Assembly: GCA_015501055.1 (NCBI GenBank)
Contig: JADNYV010000002.1
Span: 124,001-188,000, forward strand
Reading direction: 5' to 3'
DNA: 64,000 nucleotides
Source of the DNA: Mucidula mucida
Taxonomy: Eukaryota; Basidiomycota; Agaricomycetes; Agaricales; Physalacriaceae
In this document: positions 11,665 to 24,449 of the stretch, piece after piece
Numbering within the stretch: the first letter of the stretch is position 1
Layout of the letters: each line of letters opens with the position of its first letter
Notes under the pieces: generated by a model
Seen by the model: the letters and a program-made list of their open reading frames with translations, nothing else
Database searches by the model: none
What the model was told of the DNA's origin: nothing
Program-made: the position numbers and the translations under genes

Positions 11665-12438
11665 GATTGTACGGGAAGATATTTGGGAATGGGTGACCTC
11701 ACGGCTAAAATGGATCCTTGGTCGGTGTTGAAGGAAGAGTTCGTGTGGGAGGAAAATTTACCGCCGATCAGAGTTCCCGATATGGACTTGCCGATGCACA
11801 ACATTGAACAACCACTGAAGCAGGTAAAGCCTGGATAAAGCTTGAGGTGAAGCTTCCCAGCCGAGGCTGAGCGAGACAGACTGAGCCTGAGCCACGCCAA
11901 ATCGATGAACCTCAAGAAGAGAGCATACGTCGAGCGCGAAGCTGATCGAGGCAGCCGATGCAGGTTGACACCAACTAAGGCTGCGTGCTCAATGCATGCT
12001 CGACGATTCCAAACGCAACAGTTCAATAGAATCTATACAATTGAATCGACCTGCATCGACGCTCTTTTTATTGAAAGAGAAGTCTCCTTGATAAACCCGA
12101 TGAACCCCAAATGCAGTTGAAAGTTGAAGGAACCGCACAGAGCTATTTCATCGAAGGGCTTATATACGTAGGGCCTCATGACGAAAAACAAAGTACTCTC
12201 GACTAACTCGTTGCAATGCACTTTCAAAGACCAATCCTTGACCTAAGCACCTCCAGAAGAAAACAGTCTATTTACAGATGGGTAGAATTGCGGTAGAACG
12301 AATGCAATACACGGCATCTCAGATGCACAGCGAAAAGGTGTTTCAAAAAAGTAAATTGCTGAGATATATGTATGTATCAGTCCGTCGTCAAGACCGTGGT
12401 TGGAAGAGTTTTGAGCTCACATGAAAAGGGTCGGGTGA
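11665..12438. other. Intergenic region upstream of SNU13
   Basis: About 770 bp. Open frames on both strands (11610-12026 minus, 11905-12120 plus) have no recognisable domain and no matching splice pattern. Likely SNU13 promoter plus 3' region of the next minus-strand gene. No tRNA or repeat seen. Confidence 0.45.
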
Positions 12439-13270
12439 CTATGGCGCTCGCCGCCCGCCTGGGTACCATTTGGCAGAAAAGCCACGCTCGAGGTCTTTGG
12501 AGCCGAGGGAAAGCGCGTCTTTGGAATGGAAGGACGCTGCATCGGAGTTTAGAATGAAATCCTTCGGAACACGAGCAATGTCGTCAATTTCTAGCTTCTC
12601 CGCGAGATTATCGGCAAGAATGAACGCGTCTAAAGACAAACTGAGATGAGGAAGGCGAAAATAGTGAACTGATGTTGCACTCACAAGGCTGTATCAGTGT
12701 TAGGACTACAATATACCAGATCAAGGGCAAAAGTTTTATGAGAGACCATCCTTTTGTGCAGAATTGATCAATCACGTCGTCGAGTGAACCCGCAGCACAA
12801 GACGCCACTGTAAGAGCACTGACAGGCCTGAACGTGTAGAACAGGGTAAAGGCAAAGGCTCCCAACATCGCGACATAGTGCACAAGAAGGATTTTGGGAT
12901 ATATGAACGCGATGGGTCGATTCTTTGAAACTCCCATGACAAAGCTGCATTGATCTTTGAGCAAAATGCGACAAACCCGAAAAGTAGGCGCACCCAATGA
13001 TAGAGAAGAACCCAAGTAACGAGAAAACGATGGCCTGTACAAACAGTGCGATAGTATCCAGGAGGGGATTAGGATGGCTTTCTATTAGGATACGAGATGT
13101 GCTTAGCCTTCAGACTGGTGGGGAGTTGGCTACTGACCGAGGAACTTGACCTCCATCCAGCTACCAACAGCCGCTGATATGCCCATCATGACCCCGACCA
13201 GGGAGAGCAACCATACCCCCGAAGCTAGCGGGAGGCATCCAAGAAAAGTGCGGCACCGAATGAAGACCAT
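12439..13270 (-). CDS. Small multi-pass membrane protein, uncharacterised
   Basis: The start MVFIRCRTFLGCLPLASGVW at 13270 opens directly into a hydrophobic helix (LLSLVGVMMGISAAVGSW). A second exon reads NPLLDTIALFVQAIVFSLLG with FFSIIGCA, and further exons give two more hydrophobic segments (VHYVAMLGAFAFTLFYTF and the IWYIVVLTLIQP region). The soluble tail IDDIARVPKDFILNSDAASF ends at 12439. That makes about four helices with both ends probably cytosolic. No family was recognised; tetraspanin-like CCG motifs are absent. Internal splice sites are uncertain. Confidence 0.55.
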
Positions 13271-13656
13271 TGTGAACCAGTCACGCGTCGCTCAACTAGG
13301 AGCGACGAGGGGAAGAAGGGAGGAGGAGAAGAGGAGAAAAAAGCAACAAGTTGGAGGGAAGACAGAAAGTCAGTGTATCAGGAAGAAATTTACCGTGGCT
13401 CCCATCAGATTTTGTACCCAGAAACTTGGTAAGTGGACTACATAAACGGAGACAGAGTCGCGCCGGAAAGACCAAATGAACAAAGACTGTTAGATTGACA
13501 GACACGCAGAATTGTTGACCGTTTAGCTCGCTGACCAGTTCTGGACGAACGATGTTGCTCGGGAGTCGGGCCGACGCTCACCTTGTTTGGTCTGATGACA
13601 TAAGCAGGCGAAAGCAAGATCACGACGCGTCACCCAGTTCTTCAGACTCGCCCATC
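13271..13656. other. Divergent intergenic region (membrane protein minus, PRE2 plus)
   Basis: Shared promoter region. Contains a purine-rich stretch (13310-13370) of GAGG/GAAG repeats. No gene seen. Confidence 0.5.
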
Positions 13657-14856
13657 ATGAATACCTTTTCCAGCCGCTTCTCAACGACAGGAGCCTTGTC
13701 TGAACTAAAACGAGCTCAGAAAGATACTGAGGACGATGAATTCTCCGATGCTATGTGGGGTTCGAATGCAGGCTTTGGCAGTCTCGCCAAAGGTGTTCCG
13801 ACCTTCGCTGTTCCCAACATTCCAGATGCAAGTTGTCCAGTATAAGGTGTTGATCCCCAATCTAACATCAATGCAGCCATCTGCTTTCTTGAGGCTACAC
13901 ACCGACGACCACGCCGATCCTAGCTGCCGAATCAAGATTCAGCATGGGACAACCACACTTGCCTTCCGATTCCAGGGTGGTGTAATTGTCGCTGTAGATT
14001 CGCGTGCCACTGCTGGAAGCTATGTCGGTATGTGTTTCCGTCCTGTTCACCGAACCCAAACATATCACCTTTGAAGCTTCGGGAACCGTTAGAAAGGTCA
14101 TCGAAATTAACCCATACCTTCTGGGAACGATGGCTGGTGGCGCCGGTGCGTAAACCATCACTTCTCAGATACTTGTGCTCATCGATTCATTTCAGCCGAT
14201 TGTCAGTATTGGGAAACTTACTTGGGCATGCATTGCCGACTACACGAGCTTCGTAACCGCGAGCGTATATCCGTCTCGGCCGCCAGCAAATACCTCAGCA
14301 ATCTTGTATACAGCTACAAAGGCATGGGTCTGAGCATGGTGCGCGTTCAACCGTCTCTTCCACGCATAACTTACGCGGCGCTAGGGTACGATGATCTGTG
14401 GCTGGGACAAGACTGGACCCGCAGTCTTCTACGTCGACTCCGATGGTACGCGTCTGAAGGGCGATTTGTTTTCAGTGGGATCGGGAAGCACATTTGCGTA
14501 CGGTGTCCTCGATCAGGGCTATCATTGGGACCTCACGGACGAGGAAGCTCAAGAACTGGGTCGTCGCAGCATCTATGCAGCAGGTCATCGTGACGCGTTC
14601 TCTGGTAATTCTTGTAATTTGTATCATGTTCGAGAGAACGGATGGGAATATCTAGGTTCGTTTTATATCCATCTATTAGAGGACCTCGCCCTCAAAGATT
14701 ACAGGCAACTACGATATCTCAAAGATGCATTACGACGGTCCTGGAAATGTCCCAGGTGCTCGGGTACTGCCTATGGATACGACATCCGCACAGAAGGACG
14801 CAGTTCTGCAAACCCGCCTGCATAAATGGTTTTGTGTATTTGTACCAGTAATGTGA
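13657..14856 (+). CDS. PRE2: 20S proteasome subunit beta type-5 (chymotrypsin-like, Pre2)
   Basis: The catalytic beta5 subunit is made as a propeptide that is cleaved before the active threonine. The propeptide starts [20 protein letters not shown] at 13657. The mature N-terminus is seen at [12 protein letters not shown], followed by [15 protein letters not shown] (with the catalytic Asp in VDSR), a Lys-containing [20 protein letters not shown] segment, [54 protein letters not shown] and [20 protein letters not shown]. The last exon begins [18 protein letters not shown] and the gene stops at 14856. All exon joins are in frame. The stop lies only 5 bp from the stop of the convergent permease. 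Confidence 0.95.
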
Positions 14857-14861
14857 TGAAC

Positions 14862-17209
14862 TCAAGTGAAAATCCAATTCCATACCCTCAACAATCTGTT
14901 GGATGGAATTTCCTCTACAAAGTTGTCCTCATAGCGGTCAACTTGTTCCCTCTCAGCTTCGAAGAATGTGACGTCCTCTGGTTTGCGCCACTGTTACTTT
15001 ATCAGGAACCTCGATCAAACGAGGTCGATTATTGCTCACCGGTGTCTTGTGATAAACCTTCCATCCAACGAACAACACTGGACAGAGACCAATCATCATG
15101 TAAGAGAACAGGAAGTTGGGAATGTTCCAGTTTCCGTTAAGGAACACCGTGTAACCGCCAACAAAGGCCATGATGGTGTTGCCAATGAGAGCGTACCATC
15201 TACACAGTAAAGATCATGAGGGACGAAGCCAGGTACAAGTAGCAAACTTACGCGCAGAATGGTTGCCAGAAACTCTTATGTGGAAGATATCTCTGCTGAT
15301 TCCTTGTGCTTTGAGAGCCTGGTCGAAGGTTAAAGGACATCCAACAGTAGATGCTGCCATAACGCACGTTATAGAATCGAATATATGTAAATGCGATGAA
15401 AGCAAAGTTCAGCAATTGTGATGCTGTGACTAGGTTTATAAACCACTGCAGAACGATGGCAGAGTTATTGGACACTTGTAAGAACGCTAACGGGGATGAT
15501 CAACTCGTCATTACATCACGATGCAAAGGAAATCATACCCAACAACGCGATGGCTAGTGTGAGAGTTACTGAGAAGACTGGAACGCCAGATTTTGTGCAA
15601 TATGTGAAGATCCTTGGCGCCTTTCCTTCCAAGGCAAGACCAAATAGTGTACGGCTGGCGCAGAAGACGTAGCTGTTGCCGGCAGAGAAAATAGCTGACA
15701 AAACCAAGAAGTTCACGATGTGTGGCAAAATGGGGATACCCATCCTCGTCATTGCGATGACATACGGCGAAGATCCTGCACCAGGACGTGCGTCAGACAG
15801 AGCTTGCAGAAGGTTCGTGTCGTTGTATGGGACGACGATACCGACGCACATAGACCCCAGAACGAAGAAGGTTGTTAGGCGATAGAATACACTGTTGTAC
15901 GCCCGAGGGAGATTCTTGCGAGGGTTCTCAGCTTCGCCGGCAGCCATTGATATGTAGTCAGGACCTATTGCAATTTTTGAGAGAGAAGTCGGAAATGGAT
16001 GTTGTTATCAGTACCTGCGATAGTGAAGGAGGCTTGGATGAGGCACGCCATGAAGCCAAGGAAACGTCCCGTATTTCCTGTCGTGTAGAATTCGCCGAAA
16101 GGAGACCCCTCCACATTTGAGGCTACATGTGTTTGTTCGGTAGGAGAAAAGAAGTTCAAATGAACGCGACGTACGACTCCAATAACGAAATCCGTACGCA
16201 TCATGGAGTGGATTTCCACCGACCATGGTGACGAATGTGAATAGAATCAACCCTGTGATCAAGAGCACCTTTCCTAATGCGAGCCAGAACTCGGACTCTG
16301 CAGGGAAGAAGCCGATTCAGTTTCCGAAAGACACGGAAGATAGGTAGGAAATCTAACCTCCGTACCATTTCACGGCAAAGAAGTTGAGTGACCTACGCGT
16401 ATCATGAGTTTAGGAGCAGCAAGCGAGAGAATAGAACTTACGCGTAACAAACGAGAACAAACGCGATTACAGCAGCGGTAGGGATCTTATCGGTCCAAAA
16501 GTGTAGAACCACGTTAAACGCCACGATTTCATATGGTACCAGAGCAGCTTCAAAGACGAAGAAATTGATGGCAGCCGTAAAACCGAGAGCGGGGTCGACA
16601 AATCTGTCTGCGAATCGGACCTGCTGCGGGGTAAGTGACGTGGGATGCGCGATAGATACCGGAGACTAACGAATGGCGAAGAGATAGGTATCCAGGTCAC
16701 CATCTCAGCTGGTAGAGAAGCACGTGTAAATAGCTTATCGTCGCGCGAAGGTCGACAGCGAACGTACCTAGACAGTTGCTTACGGCCATAATGAAAGTGC
16801 ACCATATTGTAAACGCGATGAATAGACTGCCTGCGCGAGGATTCAGCGCGTTAGTATAGGGGAGATCATAGGATACTCACCAGGCCCCCCTTTGGTCAAC
16901 GACGCCCCAATTTGCACGAATAATGCAGTCCCAATAGTTCCTGTCAATTGAATCCACTCATCAAAAAAGTGTCAGAAAGATCGGTAAAACGGACTTACCA
17001 CCGATCCCAATGAGTTGGATATGCCTAGCCTATAGAAGGAGAGTCGAGTTATTGAAAAGTTTGACAAAGGAGAACGCGTTCCCAACGAGACGAGCTAGAA
17101 TTATGCATACCTTCAGTCTCCGATGTGTCTGATCATGTAGACTGCTGTCAGAACCACGAACGGTGGAGGAGACATCGATATCAGTTTTGAATTCCTCTTT
17201 GGAGTTCAT
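14862..17209 (-). CDS. Amino-acid permease, fungal YAT/AAP family (PF00324)
   Basis: Starts MNSKEEFKTDIDVSSTVRGS at 17209 (cytosolic tail), then HIQLIGIGG/TIGTALFVQIGASLTKGGPG, the family's TM1 G-I-G-G-x-I-G-T-G/A-L-F signature. Large exons follow, with MAAGEAENPRKNLPRAYNSV, FFVLGSMCVGIVVPYND, LVLSAIFSAGNSYVFCASRT and FGLALEGKAPRIF, all hallmark segments. The C-terminus after the last intron is WRKPEDVTFFEAEREQVDRY..VWNWIFT, matching the conserved tail of this family. It is a plasma-membrane H+-coupled importer, 12 helices, broad or basic amino-acid substrates; specificity unknown. About 12 short introns. Confidence 0.9.
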
Positions 17210-19229
17210 GGCGGAGAGAAGTCAAGCGCCTGGCCTGCGACATGCCCAGTATTTGTATCGAAGCCAGACGTTGCATGGGGTTGGCAATTTCCGTTTCATG
17301 TGGTGAGGGCGGAGCAGGAACGCTAGTGATGAAGCCTTTTTGATGCGGATAGATGGCTTCCCAAGTCTTTCCTCCCACTGTCGTTAGTATTGGTATCGTC
17401 TGCGTCTGCTTGCGCCGCTCAGGGCGTTAACTGCGATATCTGCGAGAATCCGTTAGTTTTCCAGGCTAATCCTTGGCTAACCCCTCAGCTTCCGTCTCTT
17501 TTTGAGTGGATTTCGAGTGAATGGCGAAACGATGCCATAGAAGGCGCCATCCCGGCTCGGGCCGAACCTCCGCGACGCAACAACCTGGACTCCGACCACC
17601 ATGATACACCAGCCCCCACAGTACAACACAACCGAACTGGATGACATTCAATGTCATAGTCTGACAATCAAGTGTACATCCTTGCCCCAACCTAGATCCC
17701 GGCGTTACTATAGATCGTTGGCGCAGTTTTCCTGTCCCGATGCGTTTCCCCGTTATCTAGTCAACCTCTGCTATGCTTCGGGCCACCTTGTTCTCTTGGT
17801 TGTACCGTAGGATGGCATCGACTAAAAAGACGCCTTGTCCTGTGTAACCTAACCACTTTTGGAGTTGTTGATAAACGCATAGCTTTGGCTATCCCGCGAT
17901 TCTCGTTGGAAACCGGTCTCATCTATTTACTAGTTGCGAATGTCAGCGCCTCATCCGACTAACCTCCATGCATTGCCGTGCAAGCCCGCTTTGTTTCCGT
18001 TCTGGTTCCGCCATGTACATATGAACCCCTCCTGGCATGCTTTCCCTTCTGAACGCCACTCACTAGTCTCCTTTGGTGGCGCATCTGTCGCATTAGACTT
18101 GACTGAACTAATTGAGGCGCAACTTCTGCTGGGTACAACTATTACAGGAGCCACTTCTGTTGACGGTCTCAGGGGAATTTTGTGAAGGACAGGCAAAAAT
18201 TTTGCGACACCTCATCTGATCATACAAGCCGAGGGCTGGCTCGCAAGATCCCAAGTTCGGTGAGGCGCCACTTCCCGTGATTTTTTTCGTGACTCTTCCT
18301 TGTCAGCGCCACACCATTTCAACTTTGATCATCTGAAGACTTATCGATGAAGACTTTTTAGGACTTCCGTTTACACGCCTTTCCGGAGCATCAAGCTCAA
18401 AAGTTCCGAACTGTGTTTTGGACGACAATGTGTAATTCATCCTGTGAGGCTTCTCCACTTGACTGCGACCAGCATCTGAATCACGCGGTGATGGCAGATG
18501 GCAGAGCACATTGCGACTCCGAGCACGACGTGGTTCAATTGATTGCCAAAGTGATGGGATTGGCCACAACATGCTCGTCTTGCACAAAACGTTTCTGAAT
18601 GCACATTGCAGCATCGCGAGGATTATGTAAACTGCGTGTCCCGGAACTACAGGGTTATGGAAAACTCATTAGAACAATGATGCACAACAAATTTGATATG
18701 GGTAACGTCCAAGTTGGATGGATATGGTGTTCAGAGCCGTTTTTGATTACGTTTCGACGCCCACGTATGCCATTGATAAGGGTATAGATAGAGAGAGATT
18801 CAGAGCATTGGACGACGCGTACGTACTGCACAGTGCACGACAAGATCGACAGCAAGGGTTATCATGATTGTTGATGGAGACCCTGAGTAGCAAATATTCT
18901 GGTTGTTGATGAGTAGCTGTAGAAACGGAATGGAAACGAGGCGCTAAAGCGGGCATAGCGTACTCACGGGGATGCACATTGCACAGGCAGAAGGAATAAA
19001 AAAACGTGAGGAAAACATATGTGGCCGGATTAGGCTCGGAATGAGTTGCCGGAGTTACCGTTTTGGTTGCTTCTTACTCCCATGTTGTCCCTCGCGAACC
19101 ATCAATAACTCTCTTCTGATCCACGCTGGTCAATACCCTCTCGACAGCGAGCTCGCCTTGCCAACCACTCCTTACATTCTCTAATCCTGCTATACCCAGC
19201 GCTGGCCGTTTACAACTCTCTAGACTGCC
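17210..19229. other. Gene-poor 2-kb region
   Basis: Only short open frames, none with family resemblance or convincing splice partners. The better ones are 17390-17644 plus and 18303-18614 minus (the latter ends in a Ser/Lys-rich tail). Should hold the permease promoter and the LIM gene promoter; a pyrimidine-rich tract precedes 19230. No inverted or tandem repeat was noticed. An unrecognised small gene cannot be excluded. Confidence 0.4.
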
Positions 19230-21953
19230 ATGATGGCGTCCATGCTTGCCCCAGCTCCCGCGAACCCACCGGGGCGCATATCCCAGCTGCTGCCTACTGT
19301 AAAATGCTCCAATTGTAATAACCCTGTTCCGCTCGCCGAGCTGGGAGAGCACATCTGTGCTACGCCTCCGCCTGTACCTGCCATACCCAAACCCGGACCT
19401 TCCACCCAGGTCGGCCAGCGCCTGCAAAATCTCATATCTTCACCCAAGCCTAATTCTATTCCCATGCCCTCGTCTCCTGGTCCATCCCGCGTTTCTTCCC
19501 CGCAACTCTCCCCTCACGAGCACCGCTCAACGCCATCCATGTCCAGTGATCGCTCGCGCAAGACTTCCGTTTCATCGCTGTCGCCACATCCCCTCCGTTC
19601 AAGCCCATTGGCACGGTCAGACAGTAATGAGCCTACCTCTCCGCGACGAGAAGCGCACTCTCCGACTGTCAGTTCACCGTTACGGGACCGCACGCTATCG
19701 ACAACGTCTTCCATAGATTACAGAACGCGTACTCTGTCCACCGCTTCGAGCGGATCATCACCGAGTACAGCTCGACCTTCGTTTTCTTCTTCGCGCAACA
19801 CTCCATCGCCAACCCCAATTGCCAGGCAACCTTCTCCCCGGCAGCCATCTCCGAGGCAGCCTTCGCCCCAACCTCCGACATCACCTCAACCCCATCCGCG
19901 CTCTCAACCTTCGCCCGTATCAGTTATAGAACCAAGTATAGATACCAAGACTGGCGGCGAAGCAGGGATGGCGGGAGTCGGTCGCCGGGGTTTCGCAGCT
20001 GCCGCGCACGCGGCTGTTTTTCTCGCGCCCATGCACCAGCACACTGGTTCCACGTTACAATCTCGCAGAGAGCACGCACCCCACACATTAGACATCACTG
20101 CTGCACTGAGAAGTAGGTCTATAGTTGCATAATCACACATTCTAGTGTGCTCATTATTTTCCAGGCGCCCAACAACCACCAGCTCGTACGCCCCCCTTGT
20201 CCGCAGGCTCTGGGTATTCAACTCCCTCCCCAGGTCCAGTTTCACCGCAGTCACAAATACCTTCTCCTAATGCGCTCACACCTTCTCAATCGTTGGTAGC
20301 GGATACGTCGACAAGTCCAGTGTCTCCTCTCGGAGCTCGATTACCATTCTTCGACAAGATTCGCAATAAACTGCCCGGTAATGTGACTCCAATCGACACT
20401 ACTCCGACGGGATCCGCTCCGCGAAGTCGCGCTTCATCTTCCGCGTCGCGCGTTCAGCGTTCCCGGAGCAATACCTCTTCGAAGCAGGACATACCTGTTC
20501 CTCCCTCCCCGAGTTCCGGCTCCGAGTATGGACTGGCCTACGCAGACTCGACGGACTACGAAGACGATGATCTTGACATCGATCATGCAAGTATGAAGGG
20601 AAACAATGCACCTCCCCCTCTTCCACTGACAGCGTCCACTCCTAACCATCGCTCAACGCCATCGCAAAGTAGTCACGCGCGTTCGGCTTTAACGGAGAAC
20701 GGGAAAGGCAAGGAGAGAGCTCTGCTACACCAAAAGAGTTCTCCGTCTGTATCTTCGACGTCCGGAGGAGGAGAGCGGAGCGGACGAGACAGGAGCAATT
20801 CGTCCTTAATCGCACAAGCACTTGGACTCTCTCAGACGCCGCCCAGCGCCTATGGGAAGATGGGTAGTCCCCCAACGCGAATTGGACGAACATTGAGCTC
20901 GAGCAGCAACGGCAGTCGATATTCTCGTACCACATCGGTGTCCTCTGGTGCCGGCCTGGGTGCTATTGCCTCAACCTCAGCCGTGACAATGAACGGACGG
21001 CTTGAGCAGGCCATGGAGACGCTGTTGGAGGATGCTGAAATGTCGAAGAGCGGTTTACGGCCGTCATTGTCGAAGAGCAAGTCGACTGGGAAGCAAGCGT
21101 ATTTCGAACGCAAAGAAGAAAGCAACGGTTCAGGCGTTATGAGTCCGTCGACGGCAAACAAGGCGCTCCCAGTCCGAAGCAATACCGTTGGTGTACCTTA
21201 TAGCCCCGAGGTCAAGGCGGTCAAATTACCGGCTAGGGCTAGAACTGAGCGCGAACGCTCCACTGAACCGTCGCGAAAAGGCTCCCGACGTGTCAAGGTC
21301 TGCGTAAGATGTGAAAAGCGAATTGAAGATGGACGGTGGATACAGGTCGACAGTGGAGGAATACTTTGTGAGCGATGCTGGAAGAATATGTACTTACCGA
21401 AGGTAAGGCTTTTGCTGTCCATTCATCATGTCAAACTCACATCGATTAAACCAGTGCCGACGTTGTGATTTACCGATAGAGAAGCAAGCCGTTTCGTCTT
21501 CAGATGGGCAACTGAAGGGGAAGTATCATAAAGATTGTTTTAATTGTTACACATGTCAGGTAAGTCTGATTCATTTGTTCATGCTCAGATTTGAAGACGT
21601 TTCCAGAAACCATTTCCTGACAGAACATTCTACGTGTTTGACGGCAAGCCATTCTGTGGCTATCACTACCATGAAGCGAATCAATCGCTATGTGCTGCTC
21701 CGTTTTGCGGACAACCTATTGAAGGTCCCTGTGCTGTTTCCCACTCTGGGGCCGATACCATCCCGAGCATCTATCGTGCGAATTCTCGGGATGTGACGAG
21801 AAGTTGTACGAGTATTGGGAGGTGGATGGACGCATGTTCTGCCAGCGTCATGCCAATTGGGTAGGGCAGGTTGATAATACGGAGAGTAAGGCGACTAAGC
21901 GGGTGACGAGATTTATTGATCTGTCCGGCGCTTCTGAGTTGGGGTTACGGTAA
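19230..21953 (+). CDS. LIM-domain protein, paxillin-like (Pxl1 type)
   Basis: Begins MMASMLAPAPANPPGR, with an N-terminal CSNCNNPVPLAELGEHIC zinc-knuckle-like stretch. A long Ser/Pro-rich disordered region of about 600 residues follows (repeated RQPSPRQPSPRQPSPQ). The C-terminus has tandem zinc modules: CVRCEKRIEDGRWIQ..CERCW, then LIM domains with CRRCDLPI..HKDCFNCYTC..CGYHYHEAN and CGQPIEGPC..CEFSGCDE..MFCQRH. Pxl1 in yeasts acts at the cytokinetic ring and polarity sites with Rho GTPases and formin/calcineurin partners; the same role here is inference. Introns fall at 20133-20165 and in the LIM region. Stop at 21953. Confidence 0.8.
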
Positions 21954-22298
21954 TTCTTTCTGGGATATTTTGGATGGACTCGGTACACTTTTATAGTCAC
22001 TCTAATCATTAGAGACATTCGTTCAGCACAACTATGTAGTTTTCATTCATTCGGGACTCTTTTTTCCCCTTTTCTGCTATCTTTCGCTGTAGTTTTATTC
22101 TTTTCGCTTGTATATATTTAATCTATCTATTATGTAGGAACACGTCGTTATTACACCCTGCTCTAGTTCAACTTTTTTGTTTTCTCGATAAATCAGCAGT
22201 CCTCGTTAGTGGTCCGCTGCGAAGTTGCGGCGAGTGGGCGACGTCATCATTCCCCTTGTGGAAGCCGTTACAGCTCTCGTTCTTACCACCATCTCGCC
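21954..22298. other. Intergenic, T-rich 3' UTR and DSK2 promoter
   Basis: Strongly T-rich (22040-22180) with several TTTT runs; likely LIM gene 3' UTR followed by the DSK2 promoter. No gene. Confidence 0.5.
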
Positions 22299-23718
22299 AT
22301 GTCTGAAGAGATACAGATCAATGTTAAAGGTAGCTTCACTGTATTTTACTCTTTCACGTCGTGTTAAAACGTGTTCCAACAGGTCCGGCCGAAATAAAGC
22401 TGCAGATAACGATCTCAACAGATAAAACTGTGCTCGAATTGAAGCAGGCTATCGCTGAGAAATCCGATGTAGAGGCCGAAAGGCAACGACTTATATATTC
22501 GGGTGAGCTCGTCTTGATGATATCGACGTCTGAGTCGCTGACTGTGCTTCAGGACGAGTGCTAAAGGTCTTGATATTCCCAAAGTCTGTCGGTCTTTCTT
22601 ACCTAACATTGCCTCTAGGACGAGGAACTGCTATCAGTCTACAAGATACAATCCTCCCATACAATTCATATGGTGAAGGGTGTTGCGCGTTCAAACGCTG
22701 CATCGACAGCATCAACCTCAACACCTCAAGCGTTGCCCACGATGCAAACCGGCCAGAATCCCCACGATCCTCTCACCCAACTGAATAGTCATGCTGGTTT
22801 TGGTGCAATGGCCGGCCTTAATCCCTTTGCTGACATGGGCCTCAACCAGAATGATCCAAACATGGTGCGCCACATTGGCTCGTACACTTTCCGTGTCTAA
22901 TTGGCTGCGGTAGCTTCAAACGATGATGAACTCCCCAGCGTTCTTACAACAGATGGCAGGCATGATGTCGAACCCACAAGTGTTGGACCAGGTCATCGCC
23001 TCGAATCCCCAGCTGGCAGCCATGGGCCCACAGGTGCGGGAGATGTTTCAAAGCGAACATTTCCGGCAGATGATGTACGTCTTTCTCCGTAAATTTTGAC
23101 ATTACTGACTTGTGTGTGTTCCGTAGATCAGACCCCCAGCGGCTTCAGCAGATGATGCAGATGGCATCAGCGCTCCGCGGAGGCGGCGGCGGGATGTTTC
23201 CCGGTATGGAGGGTTTGGGTGGGATGGGTGGAGGGTTTCCAGCACCAGGCGTTCCAGGTGGTGCTGCTGCGGATGCTACCTCTACTCCCGCGTCCCCGAC
23301 GGGTGCCGCTGGCAATGGAACAACCTCACCACCCTTGAATCCATTTGCTTTGTTTGGCGGACTACCACCGATGCCTAGCACAGCGGGTGCCGGCTCACCA
23401 CCTCCCTTTGGAATGGACCCAGCATTAATGCAGCAACTTCTCGGCGCTGGACCTTTCGGCGGTGGGATGGGAGGCGGCATGGGAGGATTCGGTGCGCCAG
23501 CAGCACCAGTAGACTCTCGGCCACCTGAAGAACGGTTCCAAGTTCAACTTCAGGTTCTTCCGCTATTACACTCTCACGGTGCTCTTACTGACATGTCCTT
23601 GACAGCAACTACAGGATATGGGCTTCACCAATGCGTCACAGAATGTCCGTGCCTTCTGGCAACAGGTGGCAACGTACATTCAGCTATTGAATATATTCTT
23701 GGCGGAGGTGGATTGTAA
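22299..23718 (+). CDS. DSK2: Ubiquilin family shuttle protein Dsk2 (UBL-STI1-UBA)
   Basis: Delivers ubiquitinated proteins to the proteasome: the UBL binds the proteasome, the UBA binds ubiquitin. Exons read MSEEIQINVK, GPAEIKLQITISTDKTVLEL..KQAIAEKSDVEAERQRLIYSG (UBL), then a Met/Gln/Asn-rich STI1 region (NPFADMGLNQNDPNMVR, then exons with MMNSPAFLQQM and NPQLAAMGPQVREMF). A Gly/Pro/Met-rich linker (23200-23520) follows, then the UBA (MGFTNASQNVRA..LLATGGNVHSAIEYILGG), stop at 23718. The UBA is split between two frames by one missing base at 23652-23653 (CC), which removes the A-L-L-A-T-G-G-N continuity. This is more likely a sequence error than real truncation. Confidence 0.9.
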
Positions 23719-23821
23719 CGTGTATTCATTTGTACAGATTGTACCTGTTGTTGCAGTAAAGTATTGAAGAGAATGTATGATGATGGTACACAGTAGAATA
23801 TGCAGGGTTGAGGAAATGTCA

Positions 23822-24449
23822 TTAGATCATTGCGTTTCGAGGACGGCTTAAGCAGTCTAGGCAGGCCGTAGAGTCGCTGTGTAAAAAATGAGATAACATG
23901 TAAAGGATAGATTGCCTTCGTACCTCTGTACGCTTTCAACACAGCAGTTTTGACAGAAGACTTTGCCGCATCCTGACAAGTCCTCCGTCTCCTCCTCAGC
24001 TTCGTCAGGCTTCTCTCTCCGCGACACTTTGTTAGCTCCGTCATCGTCGCCTTCGGCAGCCTTCTTTCGTTTGTTCGATACGGCAGAATTGGGAGTGCCA
24101 TGCTCCGCGACGAGATTCGTATTAGGGGAGTTTAGGGCAAGAACAGATCGACTGGGGGTCAATGTCTGCGAGGACGATCCGGGACCAGTACAGCGCCTGG
24201 AGCATACGAAACAGGTAGACGATCCACATCTAAGCGAGAGGATTAGGATATTAGTGCGATTGGACGAGTAGCACACTTTGAACATAGCAGCAGACATGAA
24301 TGACGCGTAGTCAGCGCGCGACTGCAGGAGACACAGACGTTCGCCCCGGGCACAGTGGCGACGACGACCTTGGGGATCGCCGCAAGCGCGTTCTCGGTCG
24401 CCACCATCGTGTCCCACTTGTGCTGCGATAATCGCCGTCGTTTGTGCAT
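23822..24449 (-). CDS. Small cysteine-rich (zinc-binding) protein, uncharacterised
   Basis: MHKRRRLSQHKWDTMVATEN opens a short protein with paired CxxC motifs: CVSCSRAL, LCSKC, CGSSTCFVCSRRC, GCGKVFCQNCC and, in the final exon, TACLDCL. A Lys-rich acidic linker (NKRKKAAEGDDDGANKVSRR) separates the halves. The spacing suggests a RING- or treble-clef-like zinc fold, but the spacing does not match RING consensus well. The ATG at 24449 is used because the longer frame starts with TTG. Tail-to-tail with DSK2. Function unknown. Confidence 0.6.

Noticed and set aside
17390..17644. 84-residue ORF in the gene-poor region
   Set aside because: No splice partners, no family resemblance, no conserved features.
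19074..19427. Minus-strand ORF over the LIM gene start
   Set aside because: Mirror of the Pro/Ser-rich coding exon.
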